Below are positions 35,133 to 49,500 of a DNA stretch of 64,000 nt, one piece after another. Positions within the stretch are counted from its first letter, which is position 1; each line of letters starts with the position of its first letter. Under the pieces are notes generated by a model. The model saw only the letters and a program-made list of their open reading frames with translations. It was not told the origin of the DNA and searched no databases. Position numbers and translations under genes: made by a program. The DNA lies in the NCBI GenBank assembly GCA_018292915.2, contig JACVVK020000017.1:202001-266000 (forward strand), written 5' to 3'. The stretch comes from Batillaria attramentaria (lineage: Eukaryota; Mollusca; Gastropoda; Batillariidae).

Positions 35133-38100
35133 GGGGTCTGGTTGCAAACTCATCTGGCACAATTCACTGATATAGATACCATGAGACTGAACAAGACAGG
35201 TTTATTTTTGGAGATACTGAAGGGCAATTTCATCTGGGCCAAAATGATCCATACCCAACTGAAGCGATTCCAGGGACTGAAGCTTACACTGAAAGGAGGT
35301 TGGTGGGGCAGATGGGTGGAAATGAAGCTTATCTGACACTTGTTGCGGTAGCAGTTCATATGGGGACTGCATGAGGTGAGCTGTATTAGGTAGACTGGTA
35401 CTTGTGCTTGCACTGGTGAGCAGTATTTTCCTAATTTCATTAAATTTTCTGTCCACATCCAGACAAACCTACTAAAGGTGGGTGAGATCTACAAAGTGCG
35501 GCTGGAGCTGGTCGGGCACAGTGCATCACGTACACCTTCCTGGCGAGTGGGGCAGGTGAAGATGCTGGACCTGAAGTCCAAGAAAGAGCTGGTGTTCAAC
35601 TTCAACCGCTGGCTGTCCCGCTATGAGGAGGACGGGGAGATCATGCGAGAGCTGCCGGTCATGAACAAGGGGAAGGAGGTGTTACCAGGTCAGTTATGAG
35701 ATCAGGAATGTAGAACACTCTCGTGATTATTGGCTTTTCAAGATTCAGAAGAATGAGATAGTAAATAATGTTTACAGTGTTGCAGTGACAGCTGCGTGTA
35801 GATCAGAAGTAGATGGGAGGGTGTTTCGGGGTTTAACATCCTTCTCCACCACATAGAGATGATATCGAAGACAGGGCAGTGAGGAAAAGGCAGCACCGGT
35901 AACTGGTTCTCAGCTGGGATTTGAACGCACAGCATGAGCATTTAAAGTCCAATGCTCCACCAATTGGCTCTCCTGGCTCCCCATGATGACAGGTGCAGTT
36001 GTCAGAATGCGTAACACTGAAAAAGTAGTATCAGGTCAATTTGTAGAGAATATTCTGATGTTGGCTCTTCTACTGAATTCAGAATTCAGAAGTGCAAAGT
36101 GCTGTTGATGTTTACAAGGGGGGTGGACTGCTGAACAGGTTAAGTGTCAGATTTGAAGTTGTAAGGTTGAGGGTTTGTTGAGGAAACCTGACAACCCTCT
36201 TTATAATGAAGCCTCTGTATGCAGGAGTGACGGTTTCGTGTCAAAGCAAAACCAAGCAAAATTCAACTTTTCAGCTTGTTTTTTTTAACTGTCAGAATGT
36301 TTGATGTCTGTATTCCTTTTTCAGTACGCAAATATGAAGTGCGAGTATACACAGGAAAGGAGGACAACGCAGGCACCAAAGCCACAGTGTACTTCAACAT
36401 GTTCGGAGAGCATGGGGACATCGGCAAGCGCTTCTTGCTCAAGTCTAACAACAGAGTACCATTCCAGCGAGGACAGGTGAGCGTTTCTTGTGAAGGCTTG
36501 TGGCATACATTCGCTTTGAATTACAACCACCTCCAGGAATAGATGATTTCAGATCATATCTTGTTTTGTCTTTGTTGGATAGAACCAGGCCTTCTGCAGA
36601 CACTTAGATCTGAACCAAGGTCGATAATTTTCAATGTAGACACACACAACAGAGTCTGTCATTGGCACCCTGCACCCCTCAGGGTGATTGCGTTGCCTCG
36701 TCACAGCCATTTTTACTGATGCTTTAGTACCACTGCAGACTGCACGAAACGGAAACCTGAACATATGAGCTAACCGTGTACAGTTTGGTTCTCTGTAGAG
36801 TGTTTCCCTATGGTACAATGAATGCAGTGAGTATCTTGCACTCATTGTACCACAGGGAAGATCTAGAGAGACACAAACTGTATGCATTTATCTTATGCAA
36901 TGAGTATCTTGCACAAGATAAATGCATTCAGTTTGTGTCTCTCTAGATCTTTGCATTTGTTTGTCTTTATCTTAATGTGTGAAAGAATCTCATCCCATTG
37001 CTAAACAGCAATGATCCAACTTACATTCTTGGTGAACTTGCTGTCGGACTAATGCACTGCTGGAGAGTTTCCAGAGGGGGTTCTGATGAGCTTACACATC
37101 ATGTGACATTCTGACATGACTGACTGTGTTTTCAGGTGGATGTGTTCGAGGTGGAAGCTGTCAGCCTTGGTAAGCTGACCCAGTTATTGATTGGACACGA
37201 TGGAACCAAGGCAGGAGATGGCTGGTACCTGGAGTCTGTTGTCGTGCGAGAGTCCAAGAATGCTACCTGGGAATACATTTTCCCATGCAACAAGTGAGTT
37301 TTTTTGTTTTTTAAATTCAGATTCAAATTCTTTATTATGTCAAAAATAGGATTGAAAACAGAATACATCATAAAACTGGTAAATGTTCCAAGTGGTTTGG
37401 TTTGGTTTGTGACCCTAGACAAGTACACGTGTGCTGCATAGCAGAGGGTTTCTGTTTCACACCGCTACATTATTTTCATGCATTTTCTCTGCTTGAAAGA
37501 ACCTGTGTTGTGTCTTTCACACAAAGTTCTTAATTTAATCTTTGTGTCGTCTTTTACTGTTCATTTTTTTGTGATGTCATTGTTCACACTATTGTTGTTG
37601 CCCACTGGCCTTAACAAAAAACTCCTTTTGAGTCTTACGTCTATCTGAAAGGAATCCTCACAAGTGCTTTACTTTGGAAATTTTCACCCCACTAAATCTG
37701 AAAAATAAATGCAATTCTAACTTCCGAAATTTAAATAGCTGAGCTGACCCTTCGCACCATGTGATTGTAAAGTGTTCTTGTCCAGTGTGAGAGAGTGCTT
37801 GTGATTCACGTGAGCGTGCATGTTGGGTTCAGTTTGCGGCGCTTTGAGCCGATTCATGAAATTGGGTAAAGCGCCTATACAATAATAATAATAATAATTA
37901 TTATTATTAAATGTTCCTCATTTTTGTTCGGTCTGCAGATGGCTGGACTCAGGCCGCGAGGACCGAAAGATCGAGCGCATGCTGCAAGTGAAGGGTAGGT
38001 GAAAGCACCGTACAGCGTCCACCACTTCAGCCAATTTCTGCCTGTACCTCCCCTTGTTTCATGCAAGGCAATCAGTGAACTCTCTGCTTTCTTACCTTGT

Positions 38101-38605
38101 ACTGTTGAACGTGTACAATGTGATCTATTTGCTGTGACTAACTGCATGCGGTGGTTTGATTTGCATCCGTTTTGGTGATGTGGTTAAATCTCTCTTACTT
38201 TAGTTACTAAAACTTACACAGGCGTAGTCAAAATACTGTCTTGACTCTCTCATACTGCTTTTTTTTTGTTTTTTTTTTATCTGGTTGGCAGTGCTTGGTA
38301 ACACTTTTTAGATGATATCTTTTATGAAAATTCTATGGGACTGCACGTTTAGTTTAGAAAATCTCTCTTATGCACCTCTGAAATCACTTCTTCTTCTGTG
38401 TTCGCTGTGAATTCTCTGAAACGTCTCTCTGTCATACTCACTCTCTCAGCTTCTGCTGCAAAGGTGTTTCATGTGTTTGATAAGCGCGATGTTGAAGGGC
38501 TGTAGAATACCAGGGCAGAAGTTAGTACGCTATTTCTCTGCACACACACTATCATCAGCGCTTGAACTGTTCAGCACTGCACAGTTAAAGGCACTATGAC
38601 CTTGT

Positions 38606-38662
<57 letters not shown>

Positions 38663-39697
38663 TGCGCACGTTTACAAGTTAGCTGAATCACTGTTTTGTC
38701 AGCGCACATTTCATCTGTTGTCATTCACAAGAGCATGCCTGCATCAGTCACAAGTACAGTGTACTGACATAGCTCACCTACACAACCACCATGACCTTGC
38801 ACAATAGTTTGTATCTTTATTTGCACACTCTTTCCATGCACACCCAGAACTCAAACTGATATAAATTTATATAAACCACTCCTTCAGGGTACTGCTTCAT
38901 CTGATTGCAGAGCCACGCACAGTCTCGCCAATCTTGTGCACGCCTGCACATCAGCTTCTTATGCATCAACATCAACAATGCATGCACATTACTAACGTGT
39001 GCCTCTGTCACTCCTGCTCTCTCACATCATTATTTTTAAATGTCTGGATTATTTATGCGCAAATCAACATCAGCAATGCATGCACATTACTAATGTGCAC
39101 CCCAGTCACTCCGTCTCTCTCCTATCATTACTTTAATACGCCTGGATCATTTATGCACACCCGTGTCACTTTACAGCATTCAGGAATACTTGTCTAGGCC
39201 TCTCTTTTGGGGGAGCCGGGGTGGCCGAATGGTAGAGCGTTGGACTTCTAACGCTCGGGGCGTGAGTTCGTATCCCGGCTGGGGCCAAATATTTGTGCTG
39301 GCTTTTTCATCGTTGCCCCGTCTTTGCTATCACCCGTATGTGGTGGAAAATTACCGGACGTTAAACCCCCAAACACCCACCCACCCGTCTCTCTTTTGCC
39401 TGCATCATTCATGCGCACCAACCCACGCATTTAGCATGCAAGAACACTTGTGTAGACCTCTCTTGTGCCTGCCTAATTCATGCACACCCACCCACCCATT
39501 TTATGAATATTGTGTCCCTAAGATGTTCATGCACACCCAGTGGAACACCTGCTTCACTCTTGACCAGATATTGAAGTTGTAGACCTTTGCAGCTCATGCA
39601 CACCACACTACACTTGTATACTAGCATTCTTCATGCTTATCTCACGTTTCTGTGGCACACACAGTGGCTAGGAAAGCATCAAATCTGCACACTGATG

Positions 39698-39777
<80 letters not shown>

Positions 39778-42700
39778 ACAAGTCAGCTGAAGCACTGTTC
39801 ACTGGTATGTCCTGCCATTACCTTATGGGGCTGGTGTTTCCCTTTCCTTGCACTCTTCTCTGGTTTTATCATAAGAATAACCATCACAGTGGACAGGTCG
39901 CATATATAGTTTTAAAAAGGGTAATAGGGTATCTGAGAGTATTATTTTTGGTACAATATATGATAGTAAATGGATATTTATTTTTAAAGTTCTTCTATTT
40001 ATACCGGTATCAGCATTGTATTTTTGTACATATGTATTTGAAAATAAGTTTATAAGTGATATTACAGTTATTGTATGTATGTATGTGGCCACGGAATAAG
40101 TCTCCTGGTTTTATTTTTATGATAAACATATTTTCCAAAAATTCTGCAGCTCAAACTCTTCTGGTCTTCCAACGTAGGCAGTTGTTTGAAGTATTCTGTT
40201 TACAGTTTATGTGTTTGTTTGTTTTTTAAATTTTTAAAAATTAAATATCACTTTAGTGCAACACTTACAACAATAATGGTCAGTGAGATGCTTGGGCATA
40301 CAGCAAGGTGCTCAATGAATTGATCAGATTTTGATTTAAAAGATAGGCATGTTGAAAAAAAAAAGAAAAAGAAGTGCCATTTTCATAGTAGATAGTACTG
40401 GCATATGTGAGTGTATGTATATACCTACTTTCACATTTGGCGTTGAATTTTGATTAAAATGAAAATGAAAAGTTAATTGTGATTATGACAGGTGTGTTGC
40501 ACTGTAAATGCTTGTTTGAATGAACTGTGCCTTCTTTTGTTTAATAGTTTTGTTGGACACTTTAATTGTTTTTTTGTTTTTTTTTAATTCAGACAATTCT
40601 GTCAGTTTTGAATTTAGTGAAGTTGCTTGAACTTACCGCTAAAGTTTATTTTAGATTTTTTTTTTTGGGGGGGGTGGGGGGTGGGGATTTTGTTCAAATT
40701 TTCTTAGTTAATCAAGAGTCCTGAATCCAGAGGTGTATAAGACTGTACCAAGCTGACTGGATTTTAATTCATTTTAAGCTGCATAGACAACGATATACAA
40801 CATAACTGTGCTGTATGTGGTCCGGTTAGTGTGACACTTTAATCATTTTAAGGCTCCATATACTGCCAATTATTACAATAGAAATTTACAATTATACAGT
40901 GCATGTATTTGCAGATAGATGAATAGTTGCCTCTTCTGTGTATATAGAGGCTGCTTAACATTAGTTATGCATGAGATGAGCAATGTTTGCAGTGCCTAAT
41001 TTTGTCGTTAATTGTGTTATTGCTTTGCTGTTTTCAAGTTCTGACAAACTTCGATAACTGCATGACTCTTACAATGCATTGCATTTTTCGCTTTTGGATG
41101 TAGATATATTTCTTGTCTTCCTGTTAAGGCAGGGTAGGAGGAAACACTGTGGCCAAAACAGTTATACAACACTGACAGTAACAGCATCTATTTCACGTTG
41201 TTACTTTGCCGTTACCCTCTTTTTCTATTGGTTTAGGTCTGTCCTAACACACATTTTACAATATACTTTCAAGTGCAGTTTGTCTTTTCTCCTGCCTTGC
41301 TTCTCAGTACCTGTGTATAAATGTACAGTATTTAACTGTTAATGCATAATCTCTGTGTAATGCAACACTTTAACATGTAGTTGGTGTTCATATTACTAAC
41401 CCTTGAGTAATAAATAAATAAACAAACAAGAAAATATGTTTTTGTGTGTGGTGATGTTTGTCTTTTTCTTTAGAGTCCATAAATCTTGTGCGTAGAGCAA
41501 CATACAACAGTTCTTGAGTGTATGAAAGAGGGATGATATTTTGAGTTACTGTTTCCCCTGTCATTGTACGTAACTGCTTTCAGTGAGCAGAAATTTGATA
41601 GCAGTTTAACAGTCTTTTCCTTTATTCTGCAGAATCTGAGTCAAAACCAACATCAGGTAAGATCCCCAGCTGATATTTTGATATTTTCCAGTAAAATAAG
41701 GCTATAGCAGCAGGTGGATGGAAGGGTGACTATTTTGTTAGTTGATAAGATTATCACATGAACGGCAAAACCACCCATTTAATCTTAGTGACATAGACAG
41801 CACATCCACACAAAATTAATGCCTATGATTTAACAAATGTACAAAATAGGGAAGGTGCGGATCTCAGGTTTTCACACACACACACACACACACGCGCGCA
41901 CCACAAAACAAAGACAGAAATAATCCACAGGTAAGCAGTCCCATCTGCTTCCTGCACTGGAAGCGGGTCATTTGTCACTCAGGGTTTCTTCCGTCACACT
42001 GAGACAGGTACACAAACAGCAAATACAAAACAACGAAATGAACAACCCCTGCTCCAACCACCCCCGACCACCAAACAAAAAAGGCACTATACAATCCACA
42101 GTTGTAGGAATCTTCTTCTCTCACTGTTGAAATCTGAATCACTTGGCAGCCCATGAGTCAGCAGAAGACACTTCAGTTCTCATGGCCACTGTCCCAGACA
42201 AGGAGGACAGTTTCCAAGTTCAAGATGAGGATGAACCTGTAGCCATAGAAACACCTGATGACGTACAGTCTGTAGCAAAAACAGAAATATCAGAACAGAA
42301 ACTTGACTCCGAGGTAGATGAAGTAGAAGAAGCAGAGCCTGAAACGGGAACAAGCGTTGATAATAAGTATGACGCAGACGCAGTTTCTCCAGTAAAAAGC
42401 GAATCGGAGCCAGTGGAATTTGAGACAGAGGACGAGGGTGACAAAACAGAAGATGTCAAAGCTGAAGATGAAACAAAAACAGAGGAACCTGAAGAACCGG
42501 AGGAAAATAAAGAACCTGAGGAAAAGACAGAATCGGAAAAAAATGAAGAAGAGAATGAAGGTGAGGAGACGGATGATCCAGAGGCGGACATGGACGTATC
42601 AGACCCTTTTGGTGATTCAGACGAAGGTGAGAGCTTTGAGTCCCTTGAAATTGAAGCTGGGGTCGAAGGAGAAGGAGACTGGTAACACCACTGTGACTTA

Positions 42701-45700
42701 CTACTACTACTACTAAACCTGTTTCTAACACATACACTTTGAAGTGGAGGACGACACGCCATCAAAGGTACCCATTTCGCTTCATGCATGCTGCAATGAA
42801 GTTTGTTCACACAAGGCAGTTATGGAGAGAGGAGAGAATCACAGGAAACACATAACCGGCCATACTGTTGTGCTGTTTCACTTGGTGTCTGTTGCATTGT
42901 GTGTTCGCTGCTCACGCTGGATTTGCAGAGTACATGCGCGTGTGATACATCTGTCGCGTGACGTTGTGTTCCTGTGTGGTGTTTGCTTACCGTCAAAATG
43001 GTGCCTGCCAAAACGGATATAAACTTTAACCCTGGTCATGCTGATTTGATTTGACTTACGCTGAAAAAGCACTAGAGCTACTCTGAAATATTCTGTTCTC
43101 AGTACCACCAGGGTTAATATTTTGCATTGGGTTCACTTCCATGTTGACGCCTCACTGCTTCTGAATTCTCTGCCTTTGTGGCAAGGATGCTTAACCCTTT
43201 CACTGCTGTTCGACCTTTTATACTCCCTGGCAGTATCTGTTCACATTGAGTGAACAGGAAACATAATCTGATTTTCCAAAGACAAAGAGCGGAGAGGAAA
43301 ATCTTGGAAAGATTAGCAGGGCCAAGAACCTTCATTTCACAATTTTGCAGAAAACTGGTATTGAAAGGGTTAAACATGGCAAATGTATTAATGATATACT
43401 AATATAAACATGTATACCAGTATTTTTGCCTCTCTGAAAAATCTCAGGTGTTTCTCAGCTGAAGGGGGACATATTTATCTTAAAATTCCTACCACAAAAT
43501 AATTCATGTATGCAAGGTCTTTCTCCATGGAGGTATTACTTGTAATAGTACACATACATTTGAAGTTCAGAGGCATCTCCATGTATCTCTCCTTGATTAC
43601 GAATACACGCATTTCTTTTACGACACTTAACTTCTTTCATCTCGGAACTGTTTCTACAAACTCATTTTCTTGATATCAAAGCCAGTATATTGCTAATGAA
43701 ACCCCAAGAAACTGAGTTTTATACCCTTGACAAAAATAGAAGTTTCTTTTACCACTAAAGTAGGTGCAACAACAATGTCAGGCAAACAGAAGTACACCAC
43801 CTAATTCAAGTCATGTTCTTGAAGAATGCTTAATTCCAACAGCATTGTGAAACATATTTCATGTACATAGTGGCCGTTATTAATTTAAAGATTACTTAAT
43901 TCCAACAGTGTTGTGAAACATATTCTTAAGGTGCATGTTTGATGCTGATGGCATGGTAGATTTAGTTTTGTCACAGTACATGCACAGAGTGTGTTCACCA
44001 CCGACATATTGACTAAATTTAATTACCTGCTCACAGACATCATCCCTGGTGTGGTGGAGAAGGAAAACACTCCACCTCCTGCGGAGGAGAAACCCAAAGG
44101 TAAGCACAAACTCCACATAACTACATGTATAACTTTTCTACGCGCTCATGCGTCTTTTTGTGAGTGAATGAGACTTCTTCCGCAGTCAGTATAAGAATTC
44201 GCTACGTGAAGAGTGTAGGCCTGAGTGTCACCGTATACCTTGGTAAGACGACGGGCTCTTCGAACATTCACCACGTAACAGTTGACATAGGTTAACTTAC
44301 AGTTGCTGTACTGAAAGCAAGAGTGAAATAACTGTAAGAGTTATCCACAACCTGTTGTTAGTCAGTGTTCACCACGTTGGCAAGCTTTCCCGTGAATGAT
44401 ACACGTAACCAAGAACCATCCCAGTTGACGCATTCCCAGGAAATACCTGTCAGGGGAAGGGGGGTGGGGGGGGGGGCGTGTTATCAGTCATCCCTTTCAC
44501 AACCTTTGTTGTTGGCCGGCACCTGCCGTCAGACAACTGCCATCACTGTTCGGCACCCTGTAGCAGACGACCGAAGGTGCTGATTAGTCACATAAGGCAG
44601 TGCAGTTACCTAACTTGAGAAATATCTTCTGATAGGAGGCCTTGATGGTTGGAAAAGACTCCTACACCATGAAGGAAACTTCATTAGCATTTTTCGCCTC
44701 AAAAGGTTTGAAAGGGATTGATTGAGTAGTGTTTGAGCTATATAGCTTTTCAAATGAGGTACTGCAGAACCAGCCTGTGACTGCCAGTTCAGGGAGGAAT
44801 GCTGCTGCTGCAGGCTGAGTGTCAGGCTCCTAGTGCTGGAAGCATAAGCAGTTGTGAAAGGGTTAAAGCTGGATAACATCGTACCACTTACACACCTGCA
44901 CAGTGAGAGCATCTCATAGGGTGGCACGGAGCCAACAGAAGGGCACACATGATGTGACTATCACAAGGAGTCAGCTAGTGATGTTGCTTGGTTAACCACT
45001 GAGTAGGAACATACTACTGTACTACTGTACAAATGAATACACCAACATTGTGTCTATCAGAGGGAGAGTGGAGGCTGCTTGTCACCACAGGACGAGACAC
45101 TGACATGGGCTGTGCAGACACTGTGGTCATGTATGCGTATGGCAGCAAAGGCAGCGTGGGGCCGGTGCTCATTGGAAATGGAGATGATGGAGTATTCCAG
45201 CCAGGAAACACAGATGAATTCAAGGTCAGTGTAGTTCCATAACTTAAAGTGATTTTATTAGTGGGGGGGTTTAGGGCTTAACGCCGCGCAATCCACAAAG
45301 ACTTATTCAAGGCTAAGTGTGACTGTGCTGTGTGGAAAAAAAAAAAAATGTAACGTTGTGCAACTGATGCAAACTGTTCTACGGGGCAATATAAACCTAG
45401 GACATGCAGGAGACACTGCACCTTCATGCTAATATATGGAACGTCCGATAACCAAAAAAGCATAGGAAACACATAACAATTACAAGTGGGTAAAACAAAC
45501 GATTTTAGTACTAATTTAAAAGTGATTTGACATGATTTGAAAAATGCGCTTTTGTGAAGAAAAGAAAAAGCCACGTACATGACAGCCTGAATAAGCGGTT
45601 TACAGTATTGTGCTCATTTTCATTGTTGATGACTTTATTTATGCCTTGGTGTAGTTTTCCTAGATCTGCCTATGTGTGTTTTTTTTTTTCTTTTTCAGAT

Positions 45701-46490
45701 CAGCATAGATCCAGACAAAGCAGGCAAGCTGTACAAGATCCGTGTTGGACTGGCAGAACAAACGTTTGGTGCTCAGTGGTTTCTGGACAAGGTGAAGTCT
45801 GGGTTTTTTTGTGAGATGAATGTCACTTAGAAAAGCGTGCTTGTCTGACTTTCATGTCATTTGTTTTGTTTTGTTTTTTCTTCTTTTTGGGCTGTTGGTG
45901 GCACATCATCAATATACAACTAGCGAGTTATACCAATATAGGCAAATATATCTACTCTAAGACATGGATGTATGTTTATATACAGACATCTGTAGGGACA
46001 CACACACACGTACACCTATTTATATGCATACACACAGCACATACACATACATACACCTCTATATATTTTCACATACATATATATACATACACAGATGTGT
46101 GTATATATATATATCATAGTCATTTGTATTTTTGTTTTGGTGTTTTTTAAATTTGTTTTGTTTTGTTTTCCTTTGGTACATGTAATTGACTATGTTGTTT
46201 TGCAGGTTATAATGGTGGATCTGGTGAGTGGAGAGACACTACAGTTCAGCGTCGGGCGCTGGCTGTCGCGCAGACACGATGACTGCGATGTGTGGAGGGA
46301 GCTGCCAGTGACATGGCCAGGCGAGAAACCTCTGCCTGGTATGACAATTTATATCTCATCATCACTTCGCAGCATCTTTGTTTTATTATTCTTGTTTTGG
46401 GAGGGGTGGGGTGGGGATGTTTCTTTGAATCGATTTTGAGAAAAGCATCCCTTTTATGCTTCTGAAGGAGACAGTCAGCATGCGTGCATT

Positions 46491-46589
<99 letters not shown>

Positions 46590-49500
46590 CCTTTCAAACC
46601 TCTCCCGGGGAGCTGGGGTGGCCTAATGGTAGAGCGTTGAATTTCTAATGCTCGGGTCGTGAGTTTGTATCCCGGTTGGGGCTAAATATTTGTGCTGGCT
46701 TTTTCATCGTTGCCCTGTCTTTGATATCACCCGTATGTGGTGGAAAAAGACGTTAAACCCCCAAACACCCACCCACCCCTCAAATCTCTCCCTACGCAAT
46801 ATGAGCACTCTGAGTGGTGCCATGTGCTGTATCAGGTCTTCATCATCCTTGCAGACGCAGTATGAACATCAAACTTGAATGAATGCATAACACAAAGGCA
46901 ATGTTCCGACAAAAAAACATTGAGTCTATCCACTTTGATTTATCTGGAATTGATATGTGGATCTATCACAGTGAGCATGCTCTGCGTAGTGTTGATAGAC
47001 ACTTGTTAACTCTTTGACGACGGAGCGCAATTTCTGACACACGATTTCCTATAGGAAATCGTGTGTCAGAAATTGCGCTCCGTCGTCAAAGAGTTAACCT
47101 TAACCTGTTTTCCTGTTTCCAGTACTTGAGTACCAGCTGCATGTACACACTGGTGATGTTGACGAGGCTGACACAGAAGCTGATATTTACGTCACCATGT
47201 ATGGAGAGAGAGGAGACTCGGGCAAACACAGGCTGTACAAATCAAAATCTGGTGGTAGACCTTTCACACGGGGCAAGGTGAGTATTTAAACTTGAAACAC
47301 GTCATAAAAACTGTGTGAAGATTTTGCTGAGTTACAGAGGTAACTGCTTGATAAGTTATGTCTGTTGTCATCTGCAAAAAGGGTCTAGGCACGTAACTAT
47401 ACAGTGATCGTCAAATGTGTCAGGACCATAGTAGCCATTCGGGCTACCGCCCTGAACAAAAGTGGTAGCCCGAAAAAATTCTGGAAGCCGGAGTGGCTGC
47501 TTGGTTCTGATTCATCTCAGAATTCCTGCTCGCCATTCCGGCTACTGCTACCGGAGCTTTCACTCGCCCGACGGTAAATTTGGTAGCGAAAGCGAGCGGG
47601 CGAGCGCATTTGACGATCGCTGACTATAAGCTTTGGGCATTTTTCCAGGGAACGGTAGATGTACATTTTAGGTAATTTTGTTGACTTACATTCATATTCA
47701 ACCAAATAATAATAATGATAATGAAGATTTTTATAGCGCCTAATCTAAGAAGAGCTCTAGGCGTTTTACAAATAGATAAAGAAGTAAATAAATACATGAA
47801 TAATAGATGAATAATTAGTAATAAATACAATAATGATAAATACAAAGAAACACACATACATACATACATACATGTACAGATCATCAACAACAACAACAAA
47901 AAGGGGGGAGGGGGAGAGGGGTTCTTGAGGATATAATTGTTGCAGTATATTGTGTTTAATTTTACAGTGTCCGCTATAGGCTTGACATTCACATTTCCCT
48001 TCACACTTTTCATTGTATGTTTTGTCTGACAAGCTGTGTCATACATGTGTGCTTGTTCTGTAGGTGGATACCTACACAGTGGAGGCCGTGTCACTGGGAG
48101 AGGTGAAAAAACTTGTGGTGGGGCACGAAGAAACAAAGCCAGGTGACGGCTGGTACCTTGCTGATGTCACGGTGGCCGAGTCTGACAAAGTCAGCAGTCC
48201 GCAGGTGTACTTCCCCTGTAACAGGTGAGGAAACATTGCTTAAGTTATGAGTAAAATTATTAAATACACATGCTGGCAAGCAATATTAGCTTCTTCTTAG
48301 TTGTTGTGCTGGCTAGCAGTATTTGAATCTGAATCTTACAGCTGAATCAAGAGTCATGCAGATATGGATAAGAGTCACCCACCAGTTGCTGTTGTTTTCC
48401 TGTGTTTGCCAGCTGCCATCTTCTGTTATCACAGCCTTCGGAAATCCCAAGAAAGGATGATACATGTAATAATTATAAGCATGACTTTGAAGTTGTTTTA
48501 CCTAAGCGCACCTAATGCTGTGATGTGCAGGTAACTCTTATCTTCATCTGACTCTTTACGGTGCGGATACAGTAGTAATATGTCCCAGGCTGGGGAACTG
48601 TCAGTCATTTGGCAATTTTCAGTCAAATTTCCCATCCTTTCAGCCCAAAAATCCAAGTTTCAGCCGAAAAAAGGAAGGGGGAAAAGGTTGTACACATAAT
48701 CAATCATGTATCATGATACATGTAATAGTATATGGGACTTCAGTTTTGAAGGCTTGCACTTCAGTACCAAGGCAGTATGAATTTAACTTCTGGGTGCCAG
48801 TAGAGGCTACTAAATGCCTTTAAAAAAGCTAAAATGTGTTTTTTTCTGAAGTGGGGCATTGCCTCCGTGGTCCCACAGTAGTGTGCCACTGATGCACTCT
48901 GGCCTAGGTTTCAGTCATTTTTTCCTTCAGCAATTCCCCAGCCTGATGTCCGTGCTGTGGATGATGTACAGGATGTTAGTTTGTGCGGTTTGCCTCACAG
49001 TTTAGATGTGTATTTTATGTGTTCTTTGTGTTTCTCTCAGATGGCTGGATGCAGGCAGAGATGACCACAAGACCATTGTGGAGCTCCTGCCTGGAGAGAA
49101 ACCAAAGGAATCCAGTAAGTGAAGTGATATTCACCTGTTATATGCACCCTGTTATATCACTTATTTCTACAAGTGATACAGTGAAATGGAAACACACAAA
49201 CTCTTTTGATGCCATGTAGTCTCTCAAGCCCATGGAAGAGGTGGCCAGCTTATAGGCAGTTCATCAGGGATATGTTTGGGTGACCACCTTATTCACGTGA
49301 CGGCCGTGGCAGGTTTGACTGTAAATGCTGATAGCATGACTTTTTGCAGCTTCTCAGGCCAGAGGGTACGTTTCTTTACAGCTCACAAAGATCCTGACTT
49401 GTGCTGTCAACAAGGAGGTCAAGGACAGGACCAGGCTCCGCATATAGAAGTCGAGGTTAGGGGTTTTAGCCCCGGCCCCGGGTTAGAGTCTAACCTGGAA

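Larger units (their letters stand above)
37995..41632. other. Long intron between PLAT4 and the acidic linker
   Basis: It contains (CA)n tracts at 38607-38659 and 39700-39772, a loose tandem repeat of TCATGCACACCCA-type sequence (38920-39640), a full SINE at 39210, and an AT-rich stretch with AATAAATAAATAAAC near 41408. I found no exon. An alternative poly(A) site near 41.4 kb is conceivable but unsupported. Confidence 0.55.

Noticed and set aside
39213..39288. tRNA-Arg gene candidate
   Set aside because: Repeated with the same downstream body in many copies and flanked by target duplications, hence SINE. No discriminating tRNA 3' end or terminator.
41400..41430. Alternative 3' end of the DCX-PLAT gene at AATAAATAAATAAAC
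   Set aside because: A-rich simple sequence; the frame stops three codons after exon 19 and nothing else supports a terminal exon.
42220..42810. Minus-strand Ser-rich open frame opposite the acidic exon
   Set aside because: It is the complement of GAA/GAG-rich codons (TTC/CTC reads Ser/Phe/Leu); the plus strand has matching splice phases.
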